DNA of 64,000 nucleotides from Saccharicrinis fermentans DSM 9555 = JCM 21142 (GTDB taxonomy: Bacteria; Bacteroidota; Bacteroidia; Bacteroidales; Marinilabiliaceae). The stretch's first letter is position 1; every line of letters starts with the position of its first letter. Location: positions 318,425 to 382,424 of the forward strand of contig NZ_KI912107.1 of the NCBI RefSeq assembly GCF_000517085.1, written 5' to 3'. Positions 1-9,064 of this stretch are shown piece after piece. The translations under genes and the position numbers were made by a program. The notes below the pieces were generated by a model. The model was not told where the DNA came from and searched no databases. It saw only the letters and a list, made by a program, of their open reading frames with translations.

Positions 1-1028
1 TGGCTCAGATTATTTATACTTCAGGCTCAACAGCTATTCCCAAAGGAGTGATGATATCCCATAAAAACATCATCGCCAACACTTCCTCTATTATCTCTTA
101 TTTACAACTTACCTCAGACGATATCATGGAGTGTGTCTTACCTTTTTTTTATTGTTACGGATTATCTCTTTTACATACACATTTAAAAGTGAAAGGTAAA
201 ATAGTTTTGAATAATCGCTTTTTGTTTTTAGGTACGGTATTGGAAGATCTTGAAAAATATAGATGTACCGGCTTTGCCGGGGTTCCCAGTCATTTTCAGA
301 TTTTATTAAGAAAATCAGATACTTTCACATCGCAGACATTTCCGCATTTACGGTATGTAACACAGGCAGGAGGTAAATTACATGATGTTTTTATTGAGGA
401 ATTTCAGGAGGTACAACCGGGGGTAGAGTTTATTGTAATGTATGGTCAAACAGAGGCCACAGCACGTTTGTCATACTTGCCTTCGGAACGTTTAAAAGAT
501 AAACTTGGTTCTATAGGAAAAGGGATGCCCGGTGTGGAACTAAAGGTGGTGAATGAATGTGGGGATCCTATTCAGCCTGGTGAGGTGGGCGAAATAATTG
601 CCAGGGGAGATAATGTTATGTTAGGTTATTACCTTGATCCGCAAGAGACAGCGTCTACTATTAAAAATGGATGGTTGTATACTGGTGATTTAGGAAAAAT
701 AGATGAGGATGGTTTTATTTATCATGCAGCTAGAAAAAAGGAAATTATTAAGGCAGGCGGAAAAAGAGTAAGTCCCCGTGAAATAGAAGCTGTGCTTGTT
801 GAGATGCCAGGAGTGGTAGATTGTACTGTTAGTGCAGAGGCTGATGATATTCTGGGGGAAGCTATAAAAGCAACACTGGTGGTGAATAACTCTGATGTGG
901 TGTTAAACGAAACAATGGTAAAGGCATTTTGTAGCACCAGGTTGGCCGTCTACAAAATACCTCACATGATTGAATTCACTTCACGAATGAATGTGAATGC
1001 CGCAGGAAAGAAAGTGAAAAAACGCTGA
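1..1028 (+). CDS. AMP-binding acyl-CoA synthetase/ligase-like protein (5' end cut by window)
   Basis: Adenylate-forming enzyme that would activate a carboxylic acid as acyl-AMP and usually transfer it to CoA or a carrier protein. The reading frame is open from base 3, so the N-terminal part lies outside the window. Visible family motifs in order are the phosphate loop YTSGSTAIPKGV at the left edge, MYGQTEAT, YTGDLGKIDEDGF, the hinge KKEIIKAGGKRVSPREIE, and a C-terminal AAGKKVKKR carrying the catalytic lysine region. The phosphate loop has Ala where most members have the second Gly (STG). The substrate cannot be told from the sequence. It ends before a convergent nitroreductase gene, so it is probably the last gene of its operon. 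Family assignment is firm; the role is not. Confidence 0.9.
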   Translation, partial: AQIIYTSGSTAIPKGVMISHKNIIANTSSIISYLQLTSDDIMECVLPFFYCYGLSLLHTHLKVKGKIVLNNRFLFLGTVLEDLEKYRCTGFAGVPSHFQILLRKSDTFTSQTFPHLRYVTQAGGKLHDVFIEEFQEVQPGVEFIVMYGQTEATARLSYLPSERLKDKLGSIGKGMPGVELKVVNECGDPIQPGEVGEIIARGDNVMLGYYLDPQETASTIKNGWLYTGDLGKIDEDGFIYHAARKKEIIKAGGKRVSPREIEAVLVEMPGVVDCTVSAEADDILGEAIKATLVVNNSDVVLNETMVKAFCSTRLAVYKIPHMIEFTSRMNVNAAGKKVKKR

Positions 1029-1065
1029 ATTAAATTCTGGTGTAAAATGGTTTTTATTAGCTAGA

Positions 1066-1581
1066 TTACCAGCCGTTAAAGCTTAATACCTCTTCTATTG
1101 TTTTGCGTTTTTTATGTGGAGCCTTTAGTTCAACAGGGTAACCAATGGTGAGTATGGCCATGGGTTCCCAATATGGCTCATTTTGAATCACTTCCTGTAT
1201 TAATTGGGGGTTAAAGTGACAGACCCAACATGTTCCCAATCCAAGCTCTGTGGCCGCCAAGGTCATGTGATCGATCGCTATTGCGGTATCTATGTCGCAA
1301 TGATCTTTTCCATCGAATGATCTTTTCCATGATTCCTCGTGATTACCATATACAATGATAAGATTGGGGACTTTAGCAAACCACTCTCTGGGATATGCTG
1401 CATGAATTTTGTTCAGAATTTCATCATCGTCGACGGCAATGAATTTCCAGGGCTGACGGTTGGCAGCCGATGGAGCAAGCCTGCCTGCATTGACGACTTG
1501 TTTTATTAATGTTGGGTTTACCTTGTTCTCGTGATATGTCCGAACGGCATATCTCGATTTTATTAGCTCTTTAAAATGCAT
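1066..1581 (-). CDS. Nitroreductase family protein
   Basis: FMN-dependent NAD(P)H oxidoreductase of the short nitroreductase type, cytoplasmic. The N-terminus FKELIKSRYAVRTY is the typical FMN-binding opening (SRxSxRxY-like), followed by APSAANRQPWKF, the middle motif LAATELGLGTCWV, and the closing ILTIGYP. The frame runs upstream to 1668, but the ATG at 1581 starts exactly where family members start (about 172 residues), so the extra 29 codons are left out. It is divergent from the YdcF-type gene with about 90 bases between them. The physiological substrate is unknown; such proteins reduce nitro compounds, quinones or flavins. Confidence 0.88.
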   Translation of the reverse strand: MHFKELIKSRYAVRTYHENKVNPTLIKQVVNAGRLAPSAANRQPWKFIAVDDDEILNKIHAAYPREWFAKVPNLIIVYGNHEESWKRSFDGKDHCDIDTAIAIDHMTLAATELGLGTCWVCHFNPQLIQEVIQNEPYWEPMAILTIGYPVELKAPHKKRKTIEEVLSFNGW

Positions 1582-1670
1582 GATAATTTTTGTTTTGCTT
1601 CCATCTGAAATGATTTTACAATATATCAAATCTTCTTTGTATTTTTCAAGCATTAAAATAATTTTCATAC

Positions 1671-2435
1671 ATGTTTTTTATTCTTTCTAAAATATTGTTA
1701 TTCCTTATATCCCCCATTTGGTGGGTTCTGAGCTTGTTGTGGGCGTATGTTGTTTTTAAAAGATTCAAATGGCGAAGATGGTTATTGTTAGGGGCTTTGG
1801 GTATTTTGATTGTTTTTTCTAACCAACTTTTGTATTATCATGTGAGTGGGTGGTGGGAAGGTGAGTTGGAAGACACCAGTGGATTGAATCAGTTTGAAGG
1901 TATTATTTTGTTGGGTGGATTTTCAAATTATCGTGCAAAATCTCAACGGATTCAATTTACCCGCAGTAGCGACCGTTTGTTGCAAGCTTTGCGTTTGTAT
2001 AAAGAAGGCAAAGCACAGCGTTTTATATTTACAGGCGGTTCTAGTCGGATTATTGTTAGGCAAAAAAGTAGTGGTGAGTTTTTGAAGGATTACCTTGTTG
2101 GGTTGGGAGTGCCGGAAGATTCTATTTTAACGGAATGGAAATCCAGAAATACTCATGAAAATGCAATAGAAACATTAAAGATGCTACAGAGAGAAGGTAT
2201 AGCAGATAAAAAGTTTTTGTTGGTGACATCGGGTTTTCATATGAAAAGAGCTTTGGGCTGCTTTGCTAAAGCAGGCATAGATGTGACTCCTTTTAAGACT
2301 GACGCCTTGCAAGCCAATAGACCACCTGAAGTTTGGGAATGCTTGATTCCATCGGCATCTGTGATGGCTACTTGGGAACTGTTATTTAAAGAATGGTTAG
2401 GATACCTTGTATATAAGATACGTGGGTATGCCTGA
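1671..2435 (+). CDS. YdcF/SanA/ElyC family (DUF218) membrane protein
   Basis: Membrane-anchored protein of 254 residues. Two hydrophobic segments at about residues 5-25 and 36-55 are followed by a DUF218 domain. Recognisable motifs are GIILLGG at the domain start, RLLQALRLYKEGKA, FTGGSS, the ESRNT-like KSRNTHENA, and VTSGFHMKRA. In other bacteria members of this family act in envelope or peptidoglycan-precursor homeostasis, but their biochemistry is poorly defined. It is followed after about 90 bases by the U32 peptidase gene in the same direction, with a TACTTTTG -7-like element at 2487-2494 between them, so the two may be transcribed separately. Confidence 0.85.
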   Translation: MFFILSKILLFLISPIWWVLSLLWAYVVFKRFKWRRWLLLGALGILIVFSNQLLYYHVSGWWEGELEDTSGLNQFEGIILLGGFSNYRAKSQRIQFTRSSDRLLQALRLYKEGKAQRFIFTGGSSRIIVRQKSSGEFLKDYLVGLGVPEDSILTEWKSRNTHENAIETLKMLQREGIADKKFLLVTSGFHMKRALGCFAKAGIDVTPFKTDALQANRPPEVWECLIPSASVMATWELLFKEWLGYLVYKIRGYA

Positions 2436-2526
2436 TTTGTTTTTCCTTCTGTTGGCTATGGGGATGTAATCTGCAGACTTTTTTATTACTTTTGCAAAAA
2501 TATTTGTAGCACAGAAAATTTATTAG

Positions 2527-4506
2527 ATGGATTTTAAACCTGAGTTGTTAATCCCGGCAGGGAATATTGAGTCGTTTCATGCGGCAGTTGAGGGTGGGGC
2601 AGATGCCATATTTTTGGGATTAAAGCAGTTTAATGCACGCGGTCGCGCCGTTAACTTTTCAAATGCCCAATTGATTACCATGTTGGATATTGCAGGGAAG
2701 AAGAATGTTAAAATCTATGTAACACTCAATACAGTCATCAAGAACTATGAGATTCCGGAATTGTTGGATGTACTAAATTTTCTGTCTCAGACCTCGGTGA
2801 GTGCTGTTATTATTCAGGATTGGGGGATATGGTATCTGGCAAAAAAATTCTTTCCTTCTTTGGTTCTTCATGCCAGTACACAAATGGCTAATCATAACTC
2901 TATTGGGGCTAACTTTTCGAAAAAAGCTGGGATTGATAGGGTGATTATGGCGCGGGAGCTGACCCATGCTGAGTTACAGCTGATAATGCAAAAAGCACAA
3001 ATTGAGGTGGAGGTTTTTGTGCATGGAGCCTTGTGTTATTCATTTTCTGGATTGTGTTTGTTTAGTAGTTATCTAGGGGGTAAAGGTGCGAACCGGGGAC
3101 AGTGTACCCAGCCTTGTAGACGGGTCTTTAAGGATGATGGTAAAAAGCATGCTATATTTTCGTTGAAGGATAACCAGCAAGTTAAGTTGGTACCTGATTT
3201 CACCAAGATGAAAGTAGCCTCTTTGAAAATTGAGGGGAGAATGAAGTCCTCTGCCTATGTCTATCGGGTGGCTCAGGCATACCGGATGGTCATTGATGAT
3301 CCCGACAAGCTGCCTGAAGCAGAAGAAATGCTGAAGTGGGATTTCGGTCGTGAAAAAACTGAATATTTCATGGGAGGTAAAGTGAAAGGAGCTATTTCTA
3401 ATAATACGAATAATGGGATTTTTCTGGGTGCGGTAAAAAAATTATGTGATGATGGTTTTTTTGTTCAATCAAAACTCTCCATTGAGGCGGGACAACAGTT
3501 GCGTGTTGTTAATAAATTGGGAGAGTCTGTTTCTGTAAAGGTGAAAGAGGTGCGTGAGGAGAATGACGTTTATCACGTATTTACCAGTAAACACATCAGA
3601 AAGGGAGACGATGTTTATTTAATAGGTTTACCATCACGTAACTTTTCCAATAAGTTTGATGCTTTAAAACATCAGAATGTAAAGTCGCTTAGTGGTGCCT
3701 ATAAGAGGAAAATTAGACAGGACATACAGATTAAAAATCAACAAGGTAGCCATCTTGAGTTTTTTGTACGTATTGATAATATTGAATGGTTGCGTAAACT
3801 GAGGGTGGATGATTTTAAAGGAATATTATTGGATATTCCCAGAAAAGATTGGCGAAAAATACCATTTGATAGTCCCTTCTTTAAGAAAAATTTGTCACGT
3901 TTTTATGTGGAACTTCCGGGTTTTATTCCAGAAACCCATTTGCAGGAAATGTTACAAGATATCAAGTGGCTATGTCGGAGTGGGATGAAAAATTTTGTAC
4001 TGAGTCATTTATCCCAATTGGATATGTTGCCAAAGGGGTGTCGAGTGATTACCAACGAGCGGGTATATGTGTATAATGATGCAGCTGTCAGAGGTATCAA
4101 GTCCTTGGGTGTGCAGTGTATTACCTATCCTGTTGAAAATGACTTCGAAAACCTGCAGAATGGTACGTCCAGAGATGGTATTGTGCCGGTGTATGCCAAC
4201 CCTGAGCTGTTTTTTGCACGTATGCCCGTGGAAGTTTATCATCCTGAAAATGAATTTATGGATAATACAGATAAAGCGTTCAAGCGTTATGTGCGTAATG
4301 GCATGACTTCGGTGTATTCAAATACTCCAGTGGCTTTATTGCAGTATGCTCAACTCCTCAAAAAAGAAGGTTTTTTTAGGTTTATGTTTGATTTACGCAC
4401 AGAGTCACCATCCAAACATTTACCAGCAAAATTGTTCAAGAAATTTAAAGCTTCGGAACAACTGCAACCTTCTACTACCTTCAATTTTAAACGAGGTTTG
4501 AGCTAG
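2527..4506 (+). CDS. Peptidase U32 family protein
   Basis: Member of the U32 family (659 residues), which includes RlhA/TrhP-type RNA hydroxylation proteins and so-called collagenases. It opens with ELLIPAGNIESFHAAVEGGADAI (quoted in part: ELLIPAGN, GGADAIFLG), the TIM-barrel start of the family. The signature follows as VEVFVHGALCYSFSG, then GANRGQCTQPCRR, supplying the clustered cysteines. The C-terminal third matches the extra domain seen in long Bacteroidota members. In several U32 proteins the function is now thought to be tRNA or rRNA modification rather than proteolysis; for this subgroup it is unknown. Its stop codon overlaps the end of the convergent AraC-TPR gene by 20 bases. A TACTTTTG element at 2487-2494 could be its -7 box. 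Confidence 0.85.
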   Translation: MDFKPELLIPAGNIESFHAAVEGGADAIFLGLKQFNARGRAVNFSNAQLITMLDIAGKKNVKIYVTLNTVIKNYEIPELLDVLNFLSQTSVSAVIIQDWGIWYLAKKFFPSLVLHASTQMANHNSIGANFSKKAGIDRVIMARELTHAELQLIMQKAQIEVEVFVHGALCYSFSGLCLFSSYLGGKGANRGQCTQPCRRVFKDDGKKHAIFSLKDNQQVKLVPDFTKMKVASLKIEGRMKSSAYVYRVAQAYRMVIDDPDKLPEAEEMLKWDFGREKTEYFMGGKVKGAISNNTNNGIFLGAVKKLCDDGFFVQSKLSIEAGQQLRVVNKLGESVSVKVKEVREENDVYHVFTSKHIRKGDDVYLIGLPSRNFSNKFDALKHQNVKSLSGAYKRKIRQDIQIKNQQGSHLEFFVRIDNIEWLRKLRVDDFKGILLDIPRKDWRKIPFDSPFFKKNLSRFYVELPGFIPETHLQEMLQDIKWLCRSGMKNFVLSHLSQLDMLPKGCRVITNERVYVYNDAAVRGIKSLGVQCITYPVENDFENLQNGTSRDGIVPVYANPELFFARMPVEVYHPENEFMDNTDKAFKRYVRNGMTSVYSNTPVALLQYAQLLKKEGFFRFMFDLRTESPSKHLPAKLFKKFKASEQLQPSTTFNFKRGLS

Positions 4507-6415
4507 CTTTCTGTTTTATTTCCATTTTGCTAATTTTTGCATATTGTAGTGGGGTCATACCTACAAATTCTTTAAATGTTGCGTAGAATGTTGATTGTGA
4601 TTTAAATCCTGCATTGAGACCAATACTTTTCATGGGTATTTTTTCCTCATTATCCTTTATGCAGCTTTTGCAATAATTTATACGGTGCTGGTTAATGAGG
4701 GTATTGAAGTTGCAATTAAATTCACTGTTAACAAGTTTAGAAACATATGTAATGTTTGTGGCCAGTTTATTGGCCACAAATTCAAGAGATACATCTTGAT
4801 TTTTATAAATCTCTTGTTTCTCAAGTAACTCCACTAAACGGGAACGTAATACGCTTTCTGATTTTTCGGGTTTTATTGTGTTCACTTCTTTAAGCAGACT
4901 CTCGATTACGCGCTTTTGATCATTTACGAGTAATTGCTGTCGGTAGATAGCCCTAAAAGCTCTTAATCTCGCTGCTTTATGAATGAAAATAAATACGGTG
5001 ATTGAAATTACAAAAATTAGAGATATACTTATGATTATCAGAAGAAGTCTGCCGATTTTAAGTTGGTTGGCCTGCATTGCAATAATGGCCTCATTATGCT
5101 TTTTTTCGTACTGTAAAGTGAGCTTATTAAATTTGGTGTTTTGTACTTCACTGTTCCACCTGTCTTTATAACTAACATACTGTTCCAGTGCTTTTGTATG
5201 TTTTTTATAGTCGTTTGTTTTTTTATAGATATCAACAAGGCGTTTACTTGCAGTAACAGCCCAGCCAATGAGGTTTGCTGAATCGGCCAGAAAAACGGCT
5301 TTTTTTAAGTTGGCTTCACTTGATTTGAAATTTTGATTTACCAGATCGAGGTCTCCAAGGTGGAATAAGCTAGATATAATTGACAAAGGTTTATTATAGT
5401 GTTTTTTTCTGTGTTCATAGCTTTTTTGATAATAGTGATGTGCATTATCATAATCGCCCCTGAGATAGTAAAAATTTCCGGTATTGCTCAAGGCATCGCC
5501 AACACTTGCGGGTTCATTTATCTCAATAGCCATCTTTAATGATTTTTTGAAATATGTTTCTGCTGTATCCCAATCTTTTTTTCCAGCATGAATAATCCCC
5601 ATGTTTTCATAGCCCCTTTGTATTTGCTCCCTGTTTTGGTGTGCGGTAGCAAGGTCGAGATGCTTTTGTTCCCATTTTAGTGCTTCATCAAACCGTTGCG
5701 CATCTCTGTACATCCTGCTAATGTCCAGTAGGTTCAAGGTTAACCTGTAGTTGTTGTTTAATTGGGTGGAAAAGGAGATGGATTTTTTTATATGGTCAAA
5801 TGCCTGAGAATATTTAGATAAGCGACGATAAGAAAATCCAATGCGGTATTGAAAATACTCGCGGCCTATTAGAATATCGTGGTTTTCTAATATACTATCG
5901 GCTTTGGTGAAAAACGGGATCGCTTTTTCGTATGCTGCAATTTCAATATAATACTCACCTTTTTTAGCCTGGAATGCTGCAAGATGAATGGGGTCATTCA
6001 ACTTATTTACCAATTTTTCTGCATCTGCCATTATGTGATTGTACTTCTTATATTCTTGGTTTGTTAATACATCAACTGCCGACCGTAATAGTAAGGTGGC
6101 TTTCAAAGTATGGTCGTTTAATAGCGAGGCAGCATTTAAAAAGGTAATGCCTGCACTGTCATAATTTAATTTTGCCTCATAGTCAAGACCTTTTATATGA
6201 AGAATACGGGCCTTAGATAAATCAGATAACTGAAGTGTATCATATTTTAAACACTCATTAAGAAAGTATGGGATAGAATCTCGTGATGTTCTATGATTTT
6301 TCACCGCTTGTTCATGGATGATTTCAATTTGAGAATCGTATGTGCTGTTCTTTCCACATGCAGACATGATGACTAAGAGCAGAGCAATAATAGAAGTTGT
6401 AATAGTTGAATTCAT
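4487..6415 (-). CDS. Membrane-bound TPR protein with C-terminal AraC-type DNA-binding domain
   Basis: One-component regulator with its sensor outside the cytoplasm. The N-terminus is a lipoprotein-like signal (LLLVIMSACG, possible lipobox Cys), followed by many tetratricopeptide repeats over about residues 30-420. A single membrane helix follows (GRLLLIIISISLIFVISITV, near 450-475), then a coiled linker, then an AraC-type double helix-turn-helix ending in SQSTFYATFKEFVGMTPLQY. Translation is placed at the ATG at 6415, not the frame-extending ATG at 6448, because a good promoter (6436-6465) overlaps the upstream one. It is divergent from the secreted-protein genes at 6.6-9.5 kb, which are therefore plausible targets (inference). 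The signal sensed is unknown. Confidence 0.85.
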   Translation of the reverse strand: MNSTITTSIIALLLVIMSACGKNSTYDSQIEIIHEQAVKNHRTSRDSIPYFLNECLKYDTLQLSDLSKARILHIKGLDYEAKLNYDSAGITFLNAASLLNDHTLKATLLLRSAVDVLTNQEYKKYNHIMADAEKLVNKLNDPIHLAAFQAKKGEYYIEIAAYEKAIPFFTKADSILENHDILIGREYFQYRIGFSYRRLSKYSQAFDHIKKSISFSTQLNNNYRLTLNLLDISRMYRDAQRFDEALKWEQKHLDLATAHQNREQIQRGYENMGIIHAGKKDWDTAETYFKKSLKMAIEINEPASVGDALSNTGNFYYLRGDYDNAHHYYQKSYEHRKKHYNKPLSIISSLFHLGDLDLVNQNFKSSEANLKKAVFLADSANLIGWAVTASKRLVDIYKKTNDYKKHTKALEQYVSYKDRWNSEVQNTKFNKLTLQYEKKHNEAIIAMQANQLKIGRLLLIIISISLIFVISITVFIFIHKAARLRAFRAIYRQQLLVNDQKRVIESLLKEVNTIKPEKSESVLRSRLVELLEKQEIYKNQDVSLEFVANKLATNITYVSKLVNSEFNCNFNTLINQHRINYCKSCIKDNEEKIPMKSIGLNAGFKSQSTFYATFKEFVGMTPLQYAKISKMEIKQKASSNLV

Positions 6416-6435
6416 AGATTTTTTTTGAAAGGAGG

Positions 6436-6465
6436 CAAAAATATTCAAAAGCCTTCTAATTCAAA
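6436..6465 (-). promoter_or_regulatory. Bacteroidota-type promoter of the AraC-TPR gene
   Basis: On the minus strand TTTG (6465-6462), an 18-base spacer and TATTTTTG (6443-6436) match the Bacteroidota -33/-7 consensus TTTG / TAnnTTTG. Transcription would start near 6429, about 14 bases before the ATG at 6415. This excludes the in-frame ATG at 6448 as the start. Confidence 0.6.
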
Positions 6466-6628
6466 AACTTTTTTTTGCGATGTGTATACATTCCGAAATC
6501 TTTAAAAATATTCCAGAATCTTTAAATCCTAGTGTTGACGGGTAGTTTGTGGCTATTTGTCTCCTATATTTGGCCTTCGATATAAGTCCGATATATGGAT
6601 GTTTTATTTGAAATTTAGCTTAAAAAAC

Positions 6629-7474
6629 ATGATAAAAAAAGTAATGAACATGAGAAAAAGAATCAAAATCCTAGGTGTTTTAATTGGGTTGACTTCCGTA
6701 TTGTGGGCACAGAACCCGACGGTTGAATGTGTATCGTTCAGAGATGGTTTTGAAAAATTTCCCCTGCCAGGTACAGGTGTTATCACACTTCGTTCAGGAG
6801 AGTCGATTAAAGGAGAATTTAAACAGGGAATGACCATTAAAATGAATAAATGGCAATGGCATGGAACAGATGGAGAATTGCATCAAATTAAAGAAGCTGA
6901 TGTGCAACGTGTTGTTTTTAATCCCGACATGAAGTTTGTTGACAAGGATATTGCTATTAATGTTGGTATAAGTATTGGCGGGAAAAATGCCAGTGATGTA
7001 AGCAATAAAAATCTTCCTTTTAATATCTCCCAATTTGATTCCTTTAATAAGGAGAAATATTATAAGCCACTTATCCTCGAAAGGGTGGTTACAAAAGTAT
7101 CAGCTAAAGGAAAGGAAAACTCACAATTAATGTTGCTGGTAAATAATGGTTTTGCGGATAAATATAAGGTTTACGTGAGTCTTGGTCATATGAAATCTGA
7201 GTTTGGAAAAGATTTTAATTTATTCTCGCTCCTGTTTGGTGGGGGAGAAATGGGAGATTATTACTCTTCTTTCCGAGTGCAAAAGAAAGGTACCAGAGAG
7301 AGCTTGTTGATTAAAAAACCTGGTCTCATTCCTTTTTTGTTTGGTTCATTTAGAAATAAAGAGTTTGTAGAACTTTTTGGCGATAACCCCGATTTCATGG
7401 CTTGTTATCCCAAATCATTTAAAAGGAAGTTTAAATATACTCCAGAGTTTTTTTGGGTGTATAACCATAAATAA
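6629..7474 (+). CDS. Secreted hypothetical protein
   Basis: Not recognised. The N-terminus MRKRIKILGVLIGLTSVLWA followed by Q is a clear signal peptide, so the mature protein is exported. In-frame ATGs at 6629, 6644 and 6650 are all possible starts; 6629 is used here, and 6650 gives the most classical signal peptide. The frame extends up to a TTG at 6557, but a TATATTTG -7-like box at 6565-6572 lies inside that extension. The mature part (about 270 residues) has few cysteines and mixed charge. A segment near residues 45-90 (GVITLRSGESIKGEF) resembles a small beta-barrel or SH3-like opening. It is followed after 36 bases by a lipoprotein gene, so the two probably form an operon. Confidence 0.7.
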   Translation: MIKKVMNMRKRIKILGVLIGLTSVLWAQNPTVECVSFRDGFEKFPLPGTGVITLRSGESIKGEFKQGMTIKMNKWQWHGTDGELHQIKEADVQRVVFNPDMKFVDKDIAINVGISIGGKNASDVSNKNLPFNISQFDSFNKEKYYKPLILERVVTKVSAKGKENSQLMLLVNNGFADKYKVYVSLGHMKSEFGKDFNLFSLLFGGGEMGDYYSSFRVQKKGTRESLLIKKPGLIPFLFGSFRNKEFVELFGDNPDFMACYPKSFKRKFKYTPEFFWVYNHK

Positions 7475-7510
7475 TACTTAAGATAAATTACTTAACAAAA
7501 AAAACAAATC

Positions 7511-8788
7511 ATGAACAAAATTCAATTATTTACGATTCTTCTCTTTACTCTTGTGATGATGTCGTGTAGTAAAGATGATGACAATGAAGTGCAAATCGGA
7601 GAGATTACAGGTGGAAATATTACAGAAAATCATGGTACGGTGCTTCTGCAATGGAATGCTTATGAAGGTGCTCTTGCCTATTATGTATTTGTGGGAGGTC
7701 AGAGTATATCTGATATTCCTTATACAGGTACACAGGCAGTGATTACTGAAATTGAAGATAATGATATTGTTGAAGTAAAAGCGTATGCTGATTCTGAAGC
7801 TAGTAAATTGCTGGCTATCTTACAAATAACTTACGAGGAAGCACCTCTTGTTGCTCCTTCTTCCCCAACGGAAGCGACCGCACTTTCTCCAGAAAAAACG
7901 AGTGTTGATATTCAATTCACCTATAGTGGGACATGTGATGGTATAAGCATATATGCCGAGACCAGAACTGGAGAGTCGGTCCCTCTAATAACCATCGACG
8001 ATGTTACCGAAGGTGAGAATAATGTTCGGATCTCATCCTTAGAGGCAGATACTGAATATACTTTGTTTTTGTATGCTTTTAATAAAAGAAATGAAGAGTT
8101 GGTTTTTTCTGATGCAGCAACAGTATCTTTTACAACTGCCAGTGAAATTGTAGATTTGAAGATAGAGTCTTATGGATATGAGGAGAGCTATGGAAAAGGT
8201 TTAAGAATGAAGGTCTTGATAGTCGCTTCAGATTTATTTGCAGATCAAAGTGATTGGACAGGATATGGCGACTTAGTACTTGAGATGTATAGTTCATCTG
8301 AACCAGATGGTGATTTTAAGTTAGCTGCAACCGATAAATACTTTTATCCAGATTGGGAGTATAGCCAATTAGTGGATATGATTGCCTATACAAAAGATAT
8401 GGGTTGGGAGAATGGACAAACTTATTATTTACAGGTAGTGGCCAAAAATAAAGATGGAGAAATATTAGGACAAACTGTTGTGCAGGATATGGTTTATGAA
8501 GAACCTGTTTCGAATGAGATTATTCCGGGTAAACCTGAGGGAGTGTCTCTTAGTTTGAATGAAAATTGTGTGTCTATTAGCTGGGATAAGGCTAGCGACG
8601 CAGTTAAATATTGGGTGTATGTGGCTAGTTCAAAGAATATGGCTTATAAATCAAAGGTAGGTGAAGTAAGCGGTACTTCTATAAAAGATTGTGATAGGGG
8701 TAAAAACGTTAAGATGTACTATCAGGTGGTCGCTATATCTTCGACAGGAAATAAATCTTATAGTAGTGTAATAGATATTTGGCTGTAA
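7511..8788 (+). CDS. Lipoprotein with fibronectin type III-like domains
   Basis: Exported lipoprotein of 425 residues. The signal peptide ends in LVMMSCSKDDD, a typical Bacteroidota lipobox followed by acidic residues, which favours surface exposure. The rest looks like three to four Ig/FN3-like beta sandwiches, for example GTVLLQWNAYEGALAYYVFV, TSVDIQFTYSG, LEADTEYTLFLYAFN and the final VSISWDKASDAVKYWVYV. These carry the tryptophan/tyrosine spacing of FN3 repeats. No catalytic motif is seen, so a binding or scaffold role is likely. It is last in the pair with the secreted protein upstream and is followed by a strong terminator. Confidence 0.8.
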   Translation: MNKIQLFTILLFTLVMMSCSKDDDNEVQIGEITGGNITENHGTVLLQWNAYEGALAYYVFVGGQSISDIPYTGTQAVITEIEDNDIVEVKAYADSEASKLLAILQITYEEAPLVAPSSPTEATALSPEKTSVDIQFTYSGTCDGISIYAETRTGESVPLITIDDVTEGENNVRISSLEADTEYTLFLYAFNKRNEELVFSDAATVSFTTASEIVDLKIESYGYEESYGKGLRMKVLIVASDLFADQSDWTGYGDLVLEMYSSSEPDGDFKLAATDKYFYPDWEYSQLVDMIAYTKDMGWENGQTYYLQVVAKNKDGEILGQTVVQDMVYEEPVSNEIIPGKPEGVSLSLNENCVSISWDKASDAVKYWVYVASSKNMAYKSKVGEVSGTSIKDCDRGKNVKMYYQVVAISSTGNKSYSSVIDIWL

Positions 8789-8823
8789 GGCTTATTGTGA
8801 GATCGAACTGTTTGAAAATTAAT

Positions 8824-8858
8824 ACGAAGGCTTGTGGAAAAAAACAGCCTTCGTTTAT
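8824..8858 (+). terminator. Rho-independent terminator after the FN3 lipoprotein gene
   Basis: A perfect 9-bp stem, ACGAAGGCT (8824-8832) pairing with AGCCTTCGT (8846-8854), has a 13-base A-rich loop and is followed by a short T/A run. Confidence 0.7.
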
Positions 8859-9064
8859 ATATGAACAATCGTATTTTCATCAATTTCTTGATTTTTGAAT
8901 ATTTTAGTAACTGTTCGTGAGGTATAGCGTATACCATTTTAGTAGGATTTAAAATATATGAATCTACTTGTATAAGTGGCTTATAATGAAGAGTAATGGG
9001 TTGTTCTAAGGCGAATGCATAAGTAGAAGATTATATGTGTATTATTAATAATTAAAAAGTTTAA

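Noticed and set aside
722-937. Minus-strand open frame inside the AMP-binding gene
   Set aside because: It is the complement of a conserved coding region and has no ribosome site or recognisable composition.
48-1028. GTG or ATG near base 48 as the start of the AMP-binding gene
   Set aside because: The phosphate-loop motif YTSGSTAIPKGV lies upstream of it in the same frame, so the gene continues beyond the left edge.
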